NCBI GenBank assembly: GCA_025058535.1
Contig: JANXEL010000011.1
Location: forward strand, 1-43,377
Origin: Ignisphaera sp.
Lineage (GTDB): Archaea > Thermoproteota > Thermoprotei_A > Sulfolobales > Ignisphaeraceae
Length of the DNA stretch: 43,377 bases
Reading direction: 5' to 3'
The notes under the pieces are model-generated. The model saw nothing but the letters and a program-made list of their open reading frames with translations. It did no database searches and was not told the DNA's origin. The position numbers and the translations under genes are program-made. Positions 31,893-40,069 of the stretch are shown piece after piece (position 1 is the stretch's first letter; each line of letters begins with the position of its first letter).

Positions 31893-33065
31893 TTATGGAA
31901 TCTTTCTATACGAACCCAGTATCTTTAGCTGGGTTGTTCTCTTCTTAAGTTCTTCTAAGGCTTCAGAAACTGTATCACTTTCCTCATGACCTTCGAATTC
32001 CATAAAGAATAGATATTCCCATGGCTTGCCTTTTATAGGCCTCGACTCAATTTTTGTTAAATTCAGCCCCCTCACAGCAAAAGGTTCTAGTGCCCTATAC
32101 AGAGCCCCTGGCTTATGTGGTAGCGTGTATATAACGGCAGTTTTCACCCCCACGCCTCTTCCTAGCGCGCTCTTCCCTATGGCAATAAATCTTGTATAGT
32201 TGTCTTTATGATCCTCTATACCTCTGGCAACTATCTCGCCACCATATACGTAGGCTGCCAGCTCCGAGCCTATGGCTGCCACACCAATATTTTCAACTGC
32301 TTCTCTAACAGCATCTGACGTACTAGGTCTAGTTTCTATTCTTACATTTTTTAGTCTAGATTCTATAAAGTTTCTACACTGTGCTATAGCGTGTGGATGA
32401 CTGATAACCAACTTTACATCGCTGAGGTTAGTACCAGGTCTTACGATTAAGTTGTGCCTAACTCTAATTTCTGTTTCACCACAGATTTTTACATTAGAAT
32501 TTGCAAGAAGATCTATAGTCTCGCCAACACTACCCTCGAGAGAATTTTCAAGGGCTACTACACCATACTCAGCATCGCTATTTTCAACCGACCTGAAAAC
32601 TTCCCTGATACTAGGTAGCGGTATGAGTGCTGCTCCACTATCACTAAAAATCTTCAGTGCTGCTTCTTCAGTAAATGATGCCCTAGGCCCTAAGAAGGCA
32701 ACCCTCAAAGGTTTGATAGCAGCCAGTGAAATTCCATGTATATAGTTGAATAGGAAATTTGCATAGTGTTCATCAATACCAAGCTCCTTAGCGGCGGTGA
32801 TGACGTCCTCTCTACTATCGATGGAAGTGTCATTAACGGTTCCCTGGTCCGCTTTTTTAAGCAATTCAATTCTCTTTTTTAATAATCTAAGGATTTCCAT
32901 ATCAACATCCTTTATACTACTCAGGAGAGTATTATTACACTGATTATTGCCCAAAGCACCTTCCCATACAGATGTGTTGCGATTTTTATTAAAAATCTTA
33001 TTAGTGTCTCTCGCGGAGTTGATAGCCTTATCCTTGGATAGAGGTTCATAGGCGGAAAGTTTCAA
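31893..33065 (-). CDS. pheA: Prephenate dehydratase with degenerate N-terminal chorismate-mutase-like region
   Basis: A 390-residue protein. The dehydratase domain (about 120-300) has FLGPRASFTEEAA, ALENSLEGSVGET, SHPHAIAQC, STSDAVREAV and the catalytic TRF of DNYTRFIAIG. The ACT domain (about 310-385) has PGALYRALEPFAVRG and KIESRPIKG, which bind phenylalanine for feedback inhibition. The region 45-118 (DVDMEILRLLKKRIELLKKA, then DEHYANFLFNYIHGISLAAI) has the helical spacing of an AroQ chorismate mutase but lacks the expected opening Arg and the final Gln. The enzyme makes phenylpyruvate. The first 40 residues are polar and unmatched. Confidence 0.9.
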   Translation of the reverse strand: MKLSAYEPLSKDKAINSARDTNKIFNKNRNTSVWEGALGNNQCNNTLLSSIKDVDMEILRLLKKRIELLKKADQGTVNDTSIDSREDVITAAKELGIDEHYANFLFNYIHGISLAAIKPLRVAFLGPRASFTEEAALKIFSDSGAALIPLPSIREVFRSVENSDAEYGVVALENSLEGSVGETIDLLANSNVKICGETEIRVRHNLIVRPGTNLSDVKLVISHPHAIAQCRNFIESRLKNVRIETRPSTSDAVREAVENIGVAAIGSELAAYVYGGEIVARGIEDHKDNYTRFIAIGKSALGRGVGVKTAVIYTLPHKPGALYRALEPFAVRGLNLTKIESRPIKGKPWEYLFFMEFEGHEESDTVSEALEELKKRTTQLKILGSYRKIP

Positions 33066-33239
33066 ATCTCACACATATAGTGATGCAGTATAAGATAATA
33101 GGATATAAATGGAGATCTGTGGAGCGAATAATCTGTCCATTTAGTTCAATGACATCATATTTAGAAATTGATGGTATCGTAACAACCTATTAGTGATGGT
33201 GTAGAGCATATAGATGGGGAAGTATAGTGGATATACAGT

Positions 33240-33250
33240 ATTATAAATAT
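33240..33250 (+). promoter_or_regulatory. TATA box before the decayed gene
   Basis: ATTATAAATAT lies about 30 bases before the ATG at 33276, a normal leaderless spacing. The promoter looks intact although the gene behind it is broken. Confidence 0.45.
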
Positions 33251-33275
33251 ACTAGGAGTAGAAAAACTGAGGTGT

Positions 33276-34129
33276 ATGTGGCTCACTAAAGGGTGGAGTT
33301 GTGGGGGCTCTGTATCCTCTATGGAGAGAGATAAAGGGTATATAGATGCTCTTGCCGTAGATACCTCACTCAGAGAAACGGGTCAGAGTCACTGAGATGC
33401 TAGAGAGTGCACTAATCGGAGAGAGTGTCTCAATGGGGTGTATCTAACTGTTAGAAACTACAATAATAGAGCGCTCGGCATGTATATAAAGAACGACTAT
33501 AAGATATCAAGCCTCGCATTAATTCTCGAGGCTTCATTGAAAATAATAGATGGTGAAGTGGATGGTGGTACGGCAAAACTAAGCAAAATAAAAGCTGGAA
33601 TAGATGCAGTTAAAAGAATTTCATATCCAGATGCGAAACTCCTCAGTTCAGCTATATGGAGTGACTCTACATGGAAAATAGATAAAACGGTATACAGAGT
33701 AGCTAAAGCTAATGAAGAAGCAGTAGCTTGTAACCCTCTATAGAGGAAACTGGCTTGCGGATACTATCCGGATTTTAAGGGATTTCAGTAAAATTATTGT
33801 TGGGAAGCTAGCTCTATCCTATCATAGATAGTCTGAATTGGCCAGGATTTCTGCAGAAACGATTAAAACTAAGATGGCGTCTTACTCTGGGAACGTGGCA
33901 GCAGCTCCTGTAGGTTCCTCAGAACGTCATCTCTAATGAAACCCTTGCATCTACAGTATTCAGAATAAACAATAGCGAATACGTCTCGCATGAAGACTTC
34001 TATCAGATAATACTGAGGAATCTATAGAGAAGAAACTACGGCATCTCTAGGATAGTGAGTGTGTTATGCGCCGGTGATGTTTTTGGCCTTCATGCTGGAA
34101 TATCATTAGATTTGTTATTGAGAAGCTAA
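33276..34129 (+). pseudogene. Decayed protein-coding gene, about 285 codons, multiple frameshifts and stops
   Basis: Coding-like peptide runs from frame to frame in one direction. MWLTKGWSCGGSVSSMERDK to RETGQSH is in one frame (stop at 33393). Next come VTEMLESALIGESVS and VYLTVRNYNNRALGMYIKND onward to EEAVACNPL (open 33438-33743), then YRGNWLADTIRILRDFSKII to YHR, an in-frame TAG, and SELARISAETIKTKMASYSG. Next, NVISNETLASTVFRINNSEY to RNL, another TAG, and RRNYGISRIVSVLCAGDVFG to LLLRS. That is at least four frame changes plus two in-frame stops. I cannot name the original family. A real smaller gene at 33438-33743 (101 aa) is the alternative reading. Confidence 0.65.
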
Positions 34130-34237
34130 CACCAATAACTTGAAAATGTGAATTATCTATATCGAAAAACTACATGTCACTATAGCAGTATTTTTAATTT
34201 TATTAGTGGAATATCTAATATTATAAGGAGGGTTTAA

Positions 34238-34555
34238 TTGGGTAAAGAAATTAGATTTAACTTGCATAACGTTGGAATAAAGGAGAGTATCGCTAAAGCT
34301 GTAGAACTCTATAACAGATACAGATCACCTGAAGCTGTAAGTAAAATTATTGAGATCAAGGGGAATAGCATCAAGATTGCATTTGAGGGACACTTCTGTG
34401 CAACCTGTGCTGTTAATGATTGGATTGAGGATTTCAAGTATGTTTTAGAGGATATCGGGATTCAAGCTGAGCTTGAGAATATAATAGAGCCTTACAACAC
34501 TGAGGAGAACTGGAGGATTGCTATTTTTAAGCTTAAAAACATCAGTTATGACTAA
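34238..34555 (+). CDS. hypothetical CxxC protein, 105 aa, upstream of Lrp
   Basis: Not recognised by name. The protein has a short beta strand then FEGHFCATCAVNDWIEDFKY, where the CxxC could bind metal or be redox active, and a following VLEDIGIQAELENI. TTG 34238 is the start, supported by a strong GGAGGG five bases upstream. It lies 17 bases before the Lrp-type regulator and is probably co-transcribed with it. Confidence 0.6.
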   Translation: MGKEIRFNLHNVGIKESIAKAVELYNRYRSPEAVSKIIEIKGNSIKIAFEGHFCATCAVNDWIEDFKYVLEDIGIQAELENIIEPYNTEENWRIAIFKLKNISYD

Positions 34556-34572
34556 GCTTAGGTGCACTAAGG

Positions 34573-35034
34573 ATGGCTACAGAATATGAACTTGATGAAA
34601 AGGATCTTAAGCTAATAGAGATGCTAGCATCGAATGCTAGGTTGACATATACCGATATGGCAAAGACTCTTGGCATAAGCGATGTAGCGGTTTTGAAGAG
34701 GGTTAAGAAGCTTGAGTCTAAAGTCTTAAAGAAATACACCATAGTGGTCGATCCGAGAAAGGTAGGATATAAAACAATATCATTAACAGGTATTGATGTA
34801 GAGCCCGAGAAGTTGTTTGATGTGATTACGAAGCTTAAGGATAACCCTAGTGTGAAAGGACTTTACCTAACCACAGGTGACCATCCTATAATCTCCATTA
34901 TATGGGCTAAAGATGACGACGATCTTGTTAGAATTCATAGAGAGATCTCTGAAATTAATGGAGTTAAAAGGGTATGTCCAGCAATAGTGTTAAGGACTTT
35001 AAAAGAAATTGAGCTGTGGTTCAACGTAGACTAG
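34573..35034 (+). CDS. Lrp/AsnC-family transcriptional regulator
   Basis: A 153-residue protein with an N-terminal helix-turn-helix (LDEKDLKLIEMLASNARLTY followed by TDMAKTLGISDVAVLKRVKKL) and a C-terminal RAM/ACT-like effector domain (VGYKTISLTGIDVEPEKLFD, then GLYLTTGDHPIISIIWA). These regulators form octamers and respond to amino acids or other small molecules. It follows the CxxC gene and is convergent with the thioredoxin-like gene, with 2 bases between the stops. The ligand is unknown. Confidence 0.9.
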   Translation: MATEYELDEKDLKLIEMLASNARLTYTDMAKTLGISDVAVLKRVKKLESKVLKKYTIVVDPRKVGYKTISLTGIDVEPEKLFDVITKLKDNPSVKGLYLTTGDHPIISIIWAKDDDDLVRIHREISEINGVKRVCPAIVLRTLKEIELWFNVD

Positions 35035-35036
35035 AC

Positions 35037-35609
35037 CTACTCCTTCTCCTTTTTGTCTTGCACGAGCGCCTTAAGTATCTGCATTATTATATCTTCAAGC
35101 GCTTTACTGCTCGATTCCTTTGATACTGGTGGAGAGACTTTCTCTCCCCTCATATACTTTATGGCACGTTCTTCAAAATTATCTAGAACTAGCTTAAGTT
35201 CGAATTCATACATTACACCCTCGTACTTCTCCTGGTACTTTATAGAACCATCGCTATCTGCATAGAGCACTATAGTTGTAGGAGATGCGTGTACATCATA
35301 CTTTTTAAAGCTTTCAGCAGCTGCTGCTGATCTGCACTCCCTTGCAAACCAGTCACACAGTATAATCATGAAGTGCACATCCTTTCTTTTCTGTGAATAA
35401 GACTCTACAAATGGAAACCACACACCGTCATATTTTCTACAAGCTGAACATTTAGTATTATCAAAGTATATGACGTATACTCCCTTCGAAGCAGGTTTGA
35501 AATGCTCGCCGTCGCTTGCTACGAATCTCCACATGCCATGCTCTATACTATACTCATATACGCCATTTGGGCACTTCTCATCCACTCTCTTCATGAGTGT
35601 TGTCTCCAT
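35037..35609 (-). CDS. Thioredoxin-like protein (CSAC)
   Basis: A 190-residue soluble protein with no signal or membrane segment. C54-S-A-C57 occurs in YFDNTKCSACRKY, preceded by the strand GVYVIYFD, and the cis-Pro loop is VHASPTTIVLYAD. A charged C-terminal extension of about 40 residues follows (VSPPVSKESSSKALEDI). Probably a cytoplasmic thiol oxidoreductase or thioredoxin variant; the CSAC motif and the tail are unusual for a plain thioredoxin. Confidence 0.72.
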   Translation of the reverse strand: METTLMKRVDEKCPNGVYEYSIEHGMWRFVASDGEHFKPASKGVYVIYFDNTKCSACRKYDGVWFPFVESYSQKRKDVHFMIILCDWFARECRSAAAAESFKKYDVHASPTTIVLYADSDGSIKYQEKYEGVMYEFELKLVLDNFEERAIKYMRGEKVSPPVSKESSSKALEDIIMQILKALVQDKKEKE

Positions 35610-35718
35610 CTACCTCCACCACGATACTTGGGTTCTCTAGAACATATACTATTTAAGTTTAATAAGTTTGCGGCTTTCTTTTAATTAATACAGATTTGCA
35701 CGCAATTAGAGCTTGGGG

Positions 35719-36060
35719 ATGCTGATGCATATGTATGTGATGCTAGGTTTATTTAAGGGGGAGAGGTTTGAGTATGCCAGAGCTTTAGTTGATGCGGGCA
35801 TTAGTGCTAGTTTCGTTATAGATACGATCGCCGAAGCTCTTAAGTGTAGTGAAGAATTAGATAGGCATTTCAACATATACATACCTCGTGTGGGATCCGT
35901 TAAAATAGACAGGATATGTGTAATTGATAAAGCTATTATAGATAGCTCCCTTGTAGAACTTAAAACGGTGTTTAACGTTATTCAGAGTAATGCTCTAAAA
36001 CCTCTTCACTGTGAAGCGATTCTCGGTAGGGATGTACATATATGGTGGGGATTAGTTTAA
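35719..36060 (+). CDS. Retropepsin-like (clan AA) protein with DAG in place of DTG
   Basis: A 113-residue protein. ARALVDAGISASFVIDTIAE aligns with the flap-start of single-domain retroviral-type aspartic proteases (ALVDTGAS.SFI....A..L), and the end CEAILGRDVHIWWGLV aligns with their closing ILG.D.L...GLV. The length fits one retropepsin lobe, which must dimerise. The catalytic triplet is Asp-Ala-Gly, so activity is uncertain. The start may be ATG 35719 or one of the next two ATGs. The next gene downstream is on the opposite strand. Confidence 0.55.
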   Translation: MLMHMYVMLGLFKGERFEYARALVDAGISASFVIDTIAEALKCSEELDRHFNIYIPRVGSVKIDRICVIDKAIIDSSLVELKTVFNVIQSNALKPLHCEAILGRDVHIWWGLV

Positions 36061-36157
36061 AGTTGGATGCTTCAAGTGGAGCACAGAGCGGACTGCATGG
36101 CTACAATCAAGGGTAGTTGAAGGTTGGAGTATGCATAACTTTGCTCAATTAATTGTT

Positions 36158-36685
36158 CTACTGTACGCTATCTAAGGTAATGTTTACTATAGAGAGAAGG
36201 TTCCATATTTTTAATCCAATTCTGGTGTTGCCATAACCATCAGATACGAACCTTATGTAAATTCCATTCTTATAAATTTTTGTAGCCTCCCTCAAACCAT
36301 CTATGCTATTAAAGAGAAGAGACTCCAAATTCAACTCATGTAGATCCAATGAGTGTGCATAGTTTAGACAACTATCAACGAGCTTGAACCCCATGCCAAC
36401 ACTCCTAGCGAAGAACTTTTTTAAGAAGCCTGCACATGAAGGTTCGTCTACGTGCAGTCCTCTAATCAGATTGCCCTGACAAAGTAGAGATGTTTTTAAA
36501 GAGTTTATTGAGATGCACAAGGATGCGTCCCTCCTGATGCCATAGGATATCATGAGAGCAGCTCTAATAATTTTACATAGTAGAGAATACATAATACTGT
36601 CCTCCAGCCGGTCCGAAGTCACCTCAACAATAAATAGTCTGAACAGTTTATAATTGGCACTATTTCTGCCCTGCATAATATCCAC
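36158..36685 (-). CDS. TrmY-like SPOUT protein, divergent
   Basis: A 175-residue protein. LLCKIIRAALMISYGIRRDA and then GNLIRGLHVDEPSCAGFLKK parallel the TrmY segments LCRCV..AFFLSH.IRRDV and GSEL..V.PDER..A.FIKKAL, a family that N1-methylates pseudouridine 54 of tRNA. The C-terminal SAM-knot signature (GP or SL then HAD/HAN) is not evident, so catalysis is doubtful. The start at 36685 is GTG with a TATA-like CTTATAATATATAG about 25 bases upstream. It is divergent from a second TrmY-like gene. Confidence 0.5.
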   Translation of the reverse strand: MDIMQGRNSANYKLFRLFIVEVTSDRLEDSIMYSLLCKIIRAALMISYGIRRDASLCISINSLKTSLLCQGNLIRGLHVDEPSCAGFLKKFFARSVGMGFKLVDSCLNYAHSLDLHELNLESLLFNSIDGLREATKIYKNGIYIRFVSDGYGNTRIGLKIWNLLSIVNITLDSVQ

Positions 36686-36777
36686 AAAATCTGTATTACG
36701 GACTATATATTATAAGGCATATTATCGAGGGAAGCTAACCTATTACTAGCATCTCTAAAATGTGCAGGTGTACAGGT

Positions 36778-37341
36778 ATGAGTGTAGTGTTTTTGGTATA
36801 TACTATTGGAGCACGTGATGTTGATAAAATAAGAGTAGCAAAAGGTATTGATCAAAGGTTTGGAAGATTAGATATAATTGCACGAATCATAGATGTATTA
36901 TCTGATGAGGCGTTCAGAGATCTCAGCAAGCATATTATTGTGTACATTAAGAGTATAGAGATCGTCATACACATAGATGTGGATATGATTAGTGGCAGAG
37001 GATTTTATAAAGAAGTAGATCTATATAACATTCTATTACAATGTGTAAACAGAGACACGTCTTTCTGCTCCCGGATTGTAGTAGATTTTGAACTACTATT
37101 GGAAATGCTTCAAGCAAGATACGAAGTTGTTGTTCTCACCGAAGAGGGTGAGAGGATATCTCCCGGTAGTATAGCGGGTAATACAGTTTACATAGTAGGA
37201 GCGGAAGAGGACCCGCCTAAGGATATTGTGGCAAGGTACAAAAGGATATCGATAGGGCCTCTGGCCTACCAGGCTGATCAAGTTGTAGGCTATCTGATGT
37301 GGATTATCAAAAGAAGATTGAGCGGCCCGATCCCAGCTTAG
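36778..37341 (+). CDS. TrmY-like tRNA pseudouridine-54 N1-methyltransferase
   Basis: A 187-residue DUF358/TrmY-type SPOUT enzyme. QRFGRLDIIARIIDVLSD matches the N-terminal GRLD..CR pattern, and NTVYIVGAEEDPPKDIVARY followed by KRISIGPLAYQADQVVGYLM matches the knot region (VFI.GDH...., then RISL.P...HA.H). The Asn/His details differ from euryarchaeal TrmY, so the target is inferred. ATG 36778 is preceded by AGGTG at 36766-36770. Its last five codons and stop lie inside the 5S rRNA gene on the other strand. Confidence 0.7.
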   Translation: MSVVFLVYTIGARDVDKIRVAKGIDQRFGRLDIIARIIDVLSDEAFRDLSKHIIVYIKSIEIVIHIDVDMISGRGFYKEVDLYNILLQCVNRDTSFCSRIVVDFELLLEMLQARYEVVVLTEEGERISPGSIAGNTVYIVGAEEDPPKDIVARYKRISIGPLAYQADQVVGYLMWIIKRRLSGPIPA

Positions 37342-37450
37342 GTGGGCTACGGCCCCTCTCGGAAGCCACAGCCTCACCTAACGTGGCTGGCTTAACTTCC
37401 GGGATCTGACGAGTCCGGGTGTTGCCCAGCCACTATGGCCGGGTCGGGCC
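37324..37450 (-). rRNA. rrf: 5S ribosomal RNA
   Basis: On the minus strand the RNA starts GGCCCGA (37450-37444) and ends with its exact complement TCGGGCC (37330-37324), forming helix I. Inside are the conserved GGGCAACACCCGGACTC, CCCGGAAGTTAAGCC and CCACGTTAGG segments, in the order and spacing of crenarchaeal 5S rRNA. The length is about 127 nt. 16S and 23S are not nearby, as usual for crenarchaea. A TATA box precedes it and a T-rich CTTCTTTTG follows. Confidence 0.95.
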
Positions 37451-37470
37451 AAGGAGTAACAGGGTTGATA

Positions 37471-37479
37471 TAGCTTAAA
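37471..37479 (-). promoter_or_regulatory. TATA box of 5S rRNA
   Basis: The minus strand reads TTTAAGCTA about 25 bases before the 5S 5' end. Confidence 0.6.
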
Positions 37480-37486
37480 AGCTTTT

Positions 37487-37807
37487 CTATCTTTTCCTTC
37501 CAGTTTCTCTCACTGCTAGCGGCACCACATATATCCTTTCTACCACTGTGCTAGAATTGCATTTGGGACACGGACCATCGACTTTGCCTATGAAATCCCC
37601 CTCTCTAAATTCACGTTCCAATGTATAGTCTTGATTTATGCACGACACAACTGTCACCGTTTTTAGTGGTGGTTCCTGCAGCTCGCTCTTATTCTTTCTT
37701 ATTCTTACTATATACCCCAATCCATACCTTACTAAGTATACTAGTATGGCTGAGAAGAATACTATAAGTATTATTGTAGGGATGTTATTGTTTATCTGCA
37801 TGTTCAT
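37487..37807 (-). CDS. Membrane-anchored zinc-ribbon-like protein, 106 aa
   Basis: Not a named family. One N-terminal membrane helix (about 11-34, TIILIVFFSAILVYLVRYGL), a basic stretch (RIRKNKSE), then a small domain with a Cys at SCINQ and a CPKC knuckle in GPCPKCNSSTVVERIYV, which may form a zinc ribbon. It starts at the last base of the DUF1512 stop, so the two genes are translationally coupled and may act together at the membrane. Confidence 0.6.
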   Translation of the reverse strand: MNMQINNNIPTIILIVFFSAILVYLVRYGLGYIVRIRKNKSELQEPPLKTVTVVSCINQDYTLEREFREGDFIGKVDGPCPKCNSSTVVERIYVVPLAVRETGRKR

Positions 37808-38802
37808 TAATAGACACCTACGCTATTCCCTATACCAGCAACAATTATGTTGTCCCCTGGTTTTGTTCTATTCTTTATGATATCTAGCACCTTTTGATAG
37901 GCCTTATCAATACTATCAGCAATTTCTTTAGACATAGGCTTTATCGCTTCATCGACGCCCATTTTGATTATAACGGCATCTAGAGGTGCACCGCATTTCA
38001 CTGCAACTCTCTCTATTTCTATTTTTTCAGGGCCTGGATCACCTATAGCAGCCCCCGAGCCCTCGGCTATGGATCCAGTCTGCTCACCTTCTAGTTTTAG
38101 GGCGGCATCTACTGTTATGATTCTTGCAACACTATATGAAAGCATTTCAGCAATTTTGGCAACTCCCTTGCCAGGTCTGCCTACAGTGGCTCCAGGGCCT
38201 CTCGCTTTAACAATATAGACATTTCTTCCTTCCACATTAATTAATGAGTATACAGTATCTTCCTCTATGTCTATCCTGGGGCTGAGACCTGCTAGCTTAA
38301 ATGCTACCATAGGTCCAACAGAGTCACCTATGGGGAGACCTCTAAATACACCGTCTATAGCCTTTGTATATGGTATTAACTCCTTTACTAGCTGTGGTAA
38401 CAGTAGATAGAGCTGCATTAGTAGAACCCAGTTCTCGTATTTTTTACCAAGCAAATAATAGTGTCTTAAAACCTTGAATACAGTGAAGAGAGCTGATGCT
38501 ATAGCAAGAGAGACTGCCACATTATTTAGAGTGTGCCTACTTATGCCTGGTATAGATTTTTCTAAATCCTTCTTGAACTTACTCTCATTATTCACTATCA
38601 TGTGGTCCATTCTCTTAATAATATCTGTTGGCTCTATGGATACAGGGTCTATGACGAAGTAGTTATCAAGGACACCGCTGACCACACTATCAGATTCCTT
38701 AACACCTAGCCTACTGAGATAGTTTTTCACCTTATTAATACTTTCTCTTACAAGTGTCTCAACAAGCATCAATCGTGCAGCAACACCTCTTTCGTATCTC
38801 AT
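37807..38802 (-). CDS. DUF1512 family protein
   Basis: A 331-residue protein from the first ATG. I recognise the archaeal DUF1512 family, of unknown function: GLPIGDSVGPMVAFKLAG, then VYIVKARGPGATVGRPGKG, AEGSGAAIGDPGPEKI and a closing GDNIIVAGIGNSVGVY. The frame stays open upstream without ATG, GTG or TTG and encodes a good membrane helix (SILSILFWAVFILYFL) just before the ATG; with a TATA box at about 38951-38961 the real start could be a non-standard ATT near 38928. The neighbouring zinc-ribbon gene is coupled to it. Confidence 0.8.
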   Translation of the reverse strand: MRYERGVAARLMLVETLVRESINKVKNYLSRLGVKESDSVVSGVLDNYFVIDPVSIEPTDIIKRMDHMIVNNESKFKKDLEKSIPGISRHTLNNVAVSLAIASALFTVFKVLRHYYLLGKKYENWVLLMQLYLLLPQLVKELIPYTKAIDGVFRGLPIGDSVGPMVAFKLAGLSPRIDIEEDTVYSLINVEGRNVYIVKARGPGATVGRPGKGVAKIAEMLSYSVARIITVDAALKLEGEQTGSIAEGSGAAIGDPGPEKIEIERVAVKCGAPLDAVIIKMGVDEAIKPMSKEIADSIDKAYQKVLDIIKNRTKPGDNIIVAGIGNSVGVY

Positions 38803-39047
38803 GAACTGTGTTTTCTGAGGCAGATCCGTTAGGAAGTAGAGTATAAATACAGCCCAAAATAGTATTGATAGTATACTGTTTAAATCTATTCCATTCCCGC
38901 CATTGGAGAGGGGCAGTGTTAGCGAAATCGTACTGCAACACCGTGAGGCAGTATTTTATACTTGGTAAAAAAAGCTTAGCATTATAGGGTTATTAAACTA
39001 ATATTAACATCGTTGCTCTGAATACATATAATTTAAATCTGGGCTGC

Positions 39048-39974
39048 TTAGCAGCTGTCTGTTAGAATGATCTTCTCACCACTATTATTAATCAACACCG
39101 TGTGTTCGTATTGAGCCACCATACCTCTAGATTTCTCTATAAGTACGGGATATCCGATAGCTAATCCTTGGGATAGAAGAAGTTTGAGAGTCTGATTTAG
39201 AAATTCTAACCGGTATCTCCCCACATACCATCTTGGTGTGAATGGTAGTGTGCGCCTTTCACTGTATACAGTATTGAACAGTGTTTGAGCATCACTGCTA
39301 ATCCTATTCAATTTCTTAGGATTCCACTTGAGAGAATATATTGTGATTGTGTCTCCATTTTCAACATAACCTACACCTGTTGATGCAAATGGTTCTATTG
39401 CATATACGTTGCCAGCTTTAAAGCTTCCAAAATTCATTCTGTCTCTAAAATTGGGTATGACCTCACCAGCATGTATGGCATACCTATCTATACTATGGCC
39501 GCTGAGATTATACACTGGTTTATAGCTGTAGCTCTTTATGGTGTTGTCGATGACGTTGCCAACCTCACTAAACTTCACTCCCTTATTAACGACCTTGACA
39601 GCCTTTTCAAGAGCCTCTCTAGCCGCTTCGGCGAGACTTGCATACCTATCATCAAAGATTATAGTTGAGGCTGTGTCAGCTACATAACCGTCTACGTGAA
39701 CCCCTATATCTATTTTGACAATCGAATTGTTCATAATTACCGCTCTATCATCTGGTTCGGGGGTGTAGTGGGCAGCAATGCTGTTGACGGAAATATTTGT
39801 AGGAAAGGCAGGTTCACCACCATACTCAAGAATTTTCTGTTCAACATGTTTTGCAATTTCTATGAGGGTCATACCTACTTTAATATACTTTTCAACTTCT
39901 TTTCTTATAGTGCACGCTATTCTACCTGCCTTTACATATTTTTGAATAGCCTCGTCATCAAGCATGTCGTACAT
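39048..39974 (-). CDS. map: Methionine aminopeptidase, type II
   Basis: A 308-residue enzyme that removes initiator methionine. All five metal ligands can be placed: Asp89 (VKIDIGVHVDG), Asp100 (VADTAST), His160 (NLSGHSI), Glu194 (AIEPFAS) and the Glu of QYEHTVLI near 288. The helical insertion that defines type II is present (about 200-265). ATG 39974 is used; ATG 39965 is possible. It is divergent from the UPF0173 gene, with about 95 bases between. Confidence 0.94.
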   Translation of the reverse strand: MYDMLDDEAIQKYVKAGRIACTIRKEVEKYIKVGMTLIEIAKHVEQKILEYGGEPAFPTNISVNSIAAHYTPEPDDRAVIMNNSIVKIDIGVHVDGYVADTASTIIFDDRYASLAEAAREALEKAVKVVNKGVKFSEVGNVIDNTIKSYSYKPVYNLSGHSIDRYAIHAGEVIPNFRDRMNFGSFKAGNVYAIEPFASTGVGYVENGDTITIYSLKWNPKKLNRISSDAQTLFNTVYSERRTLPFTPRWYVGRYRLEFLNQTLKLLLSQGLAIGYPVLIEKSRGMVAQYEHTVLINNSGEKIILTDSC

Positions 39975-40069
39975 CCATAAGGCGTTTTTGTAGTAAAATA
40001 TTTATTCTGAAATAAGTTTTTGTTCTGCAGACTGAAAAGATTTCATAAAAACATTGCTGGTGGCTAACT

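Noticed and set aside
37321-37450. 37096-37377 minus-strand frame as a protein gene
   Set aside because: The stretch is the 5S rRNA gene and the antisense of the TrmY-like gene.
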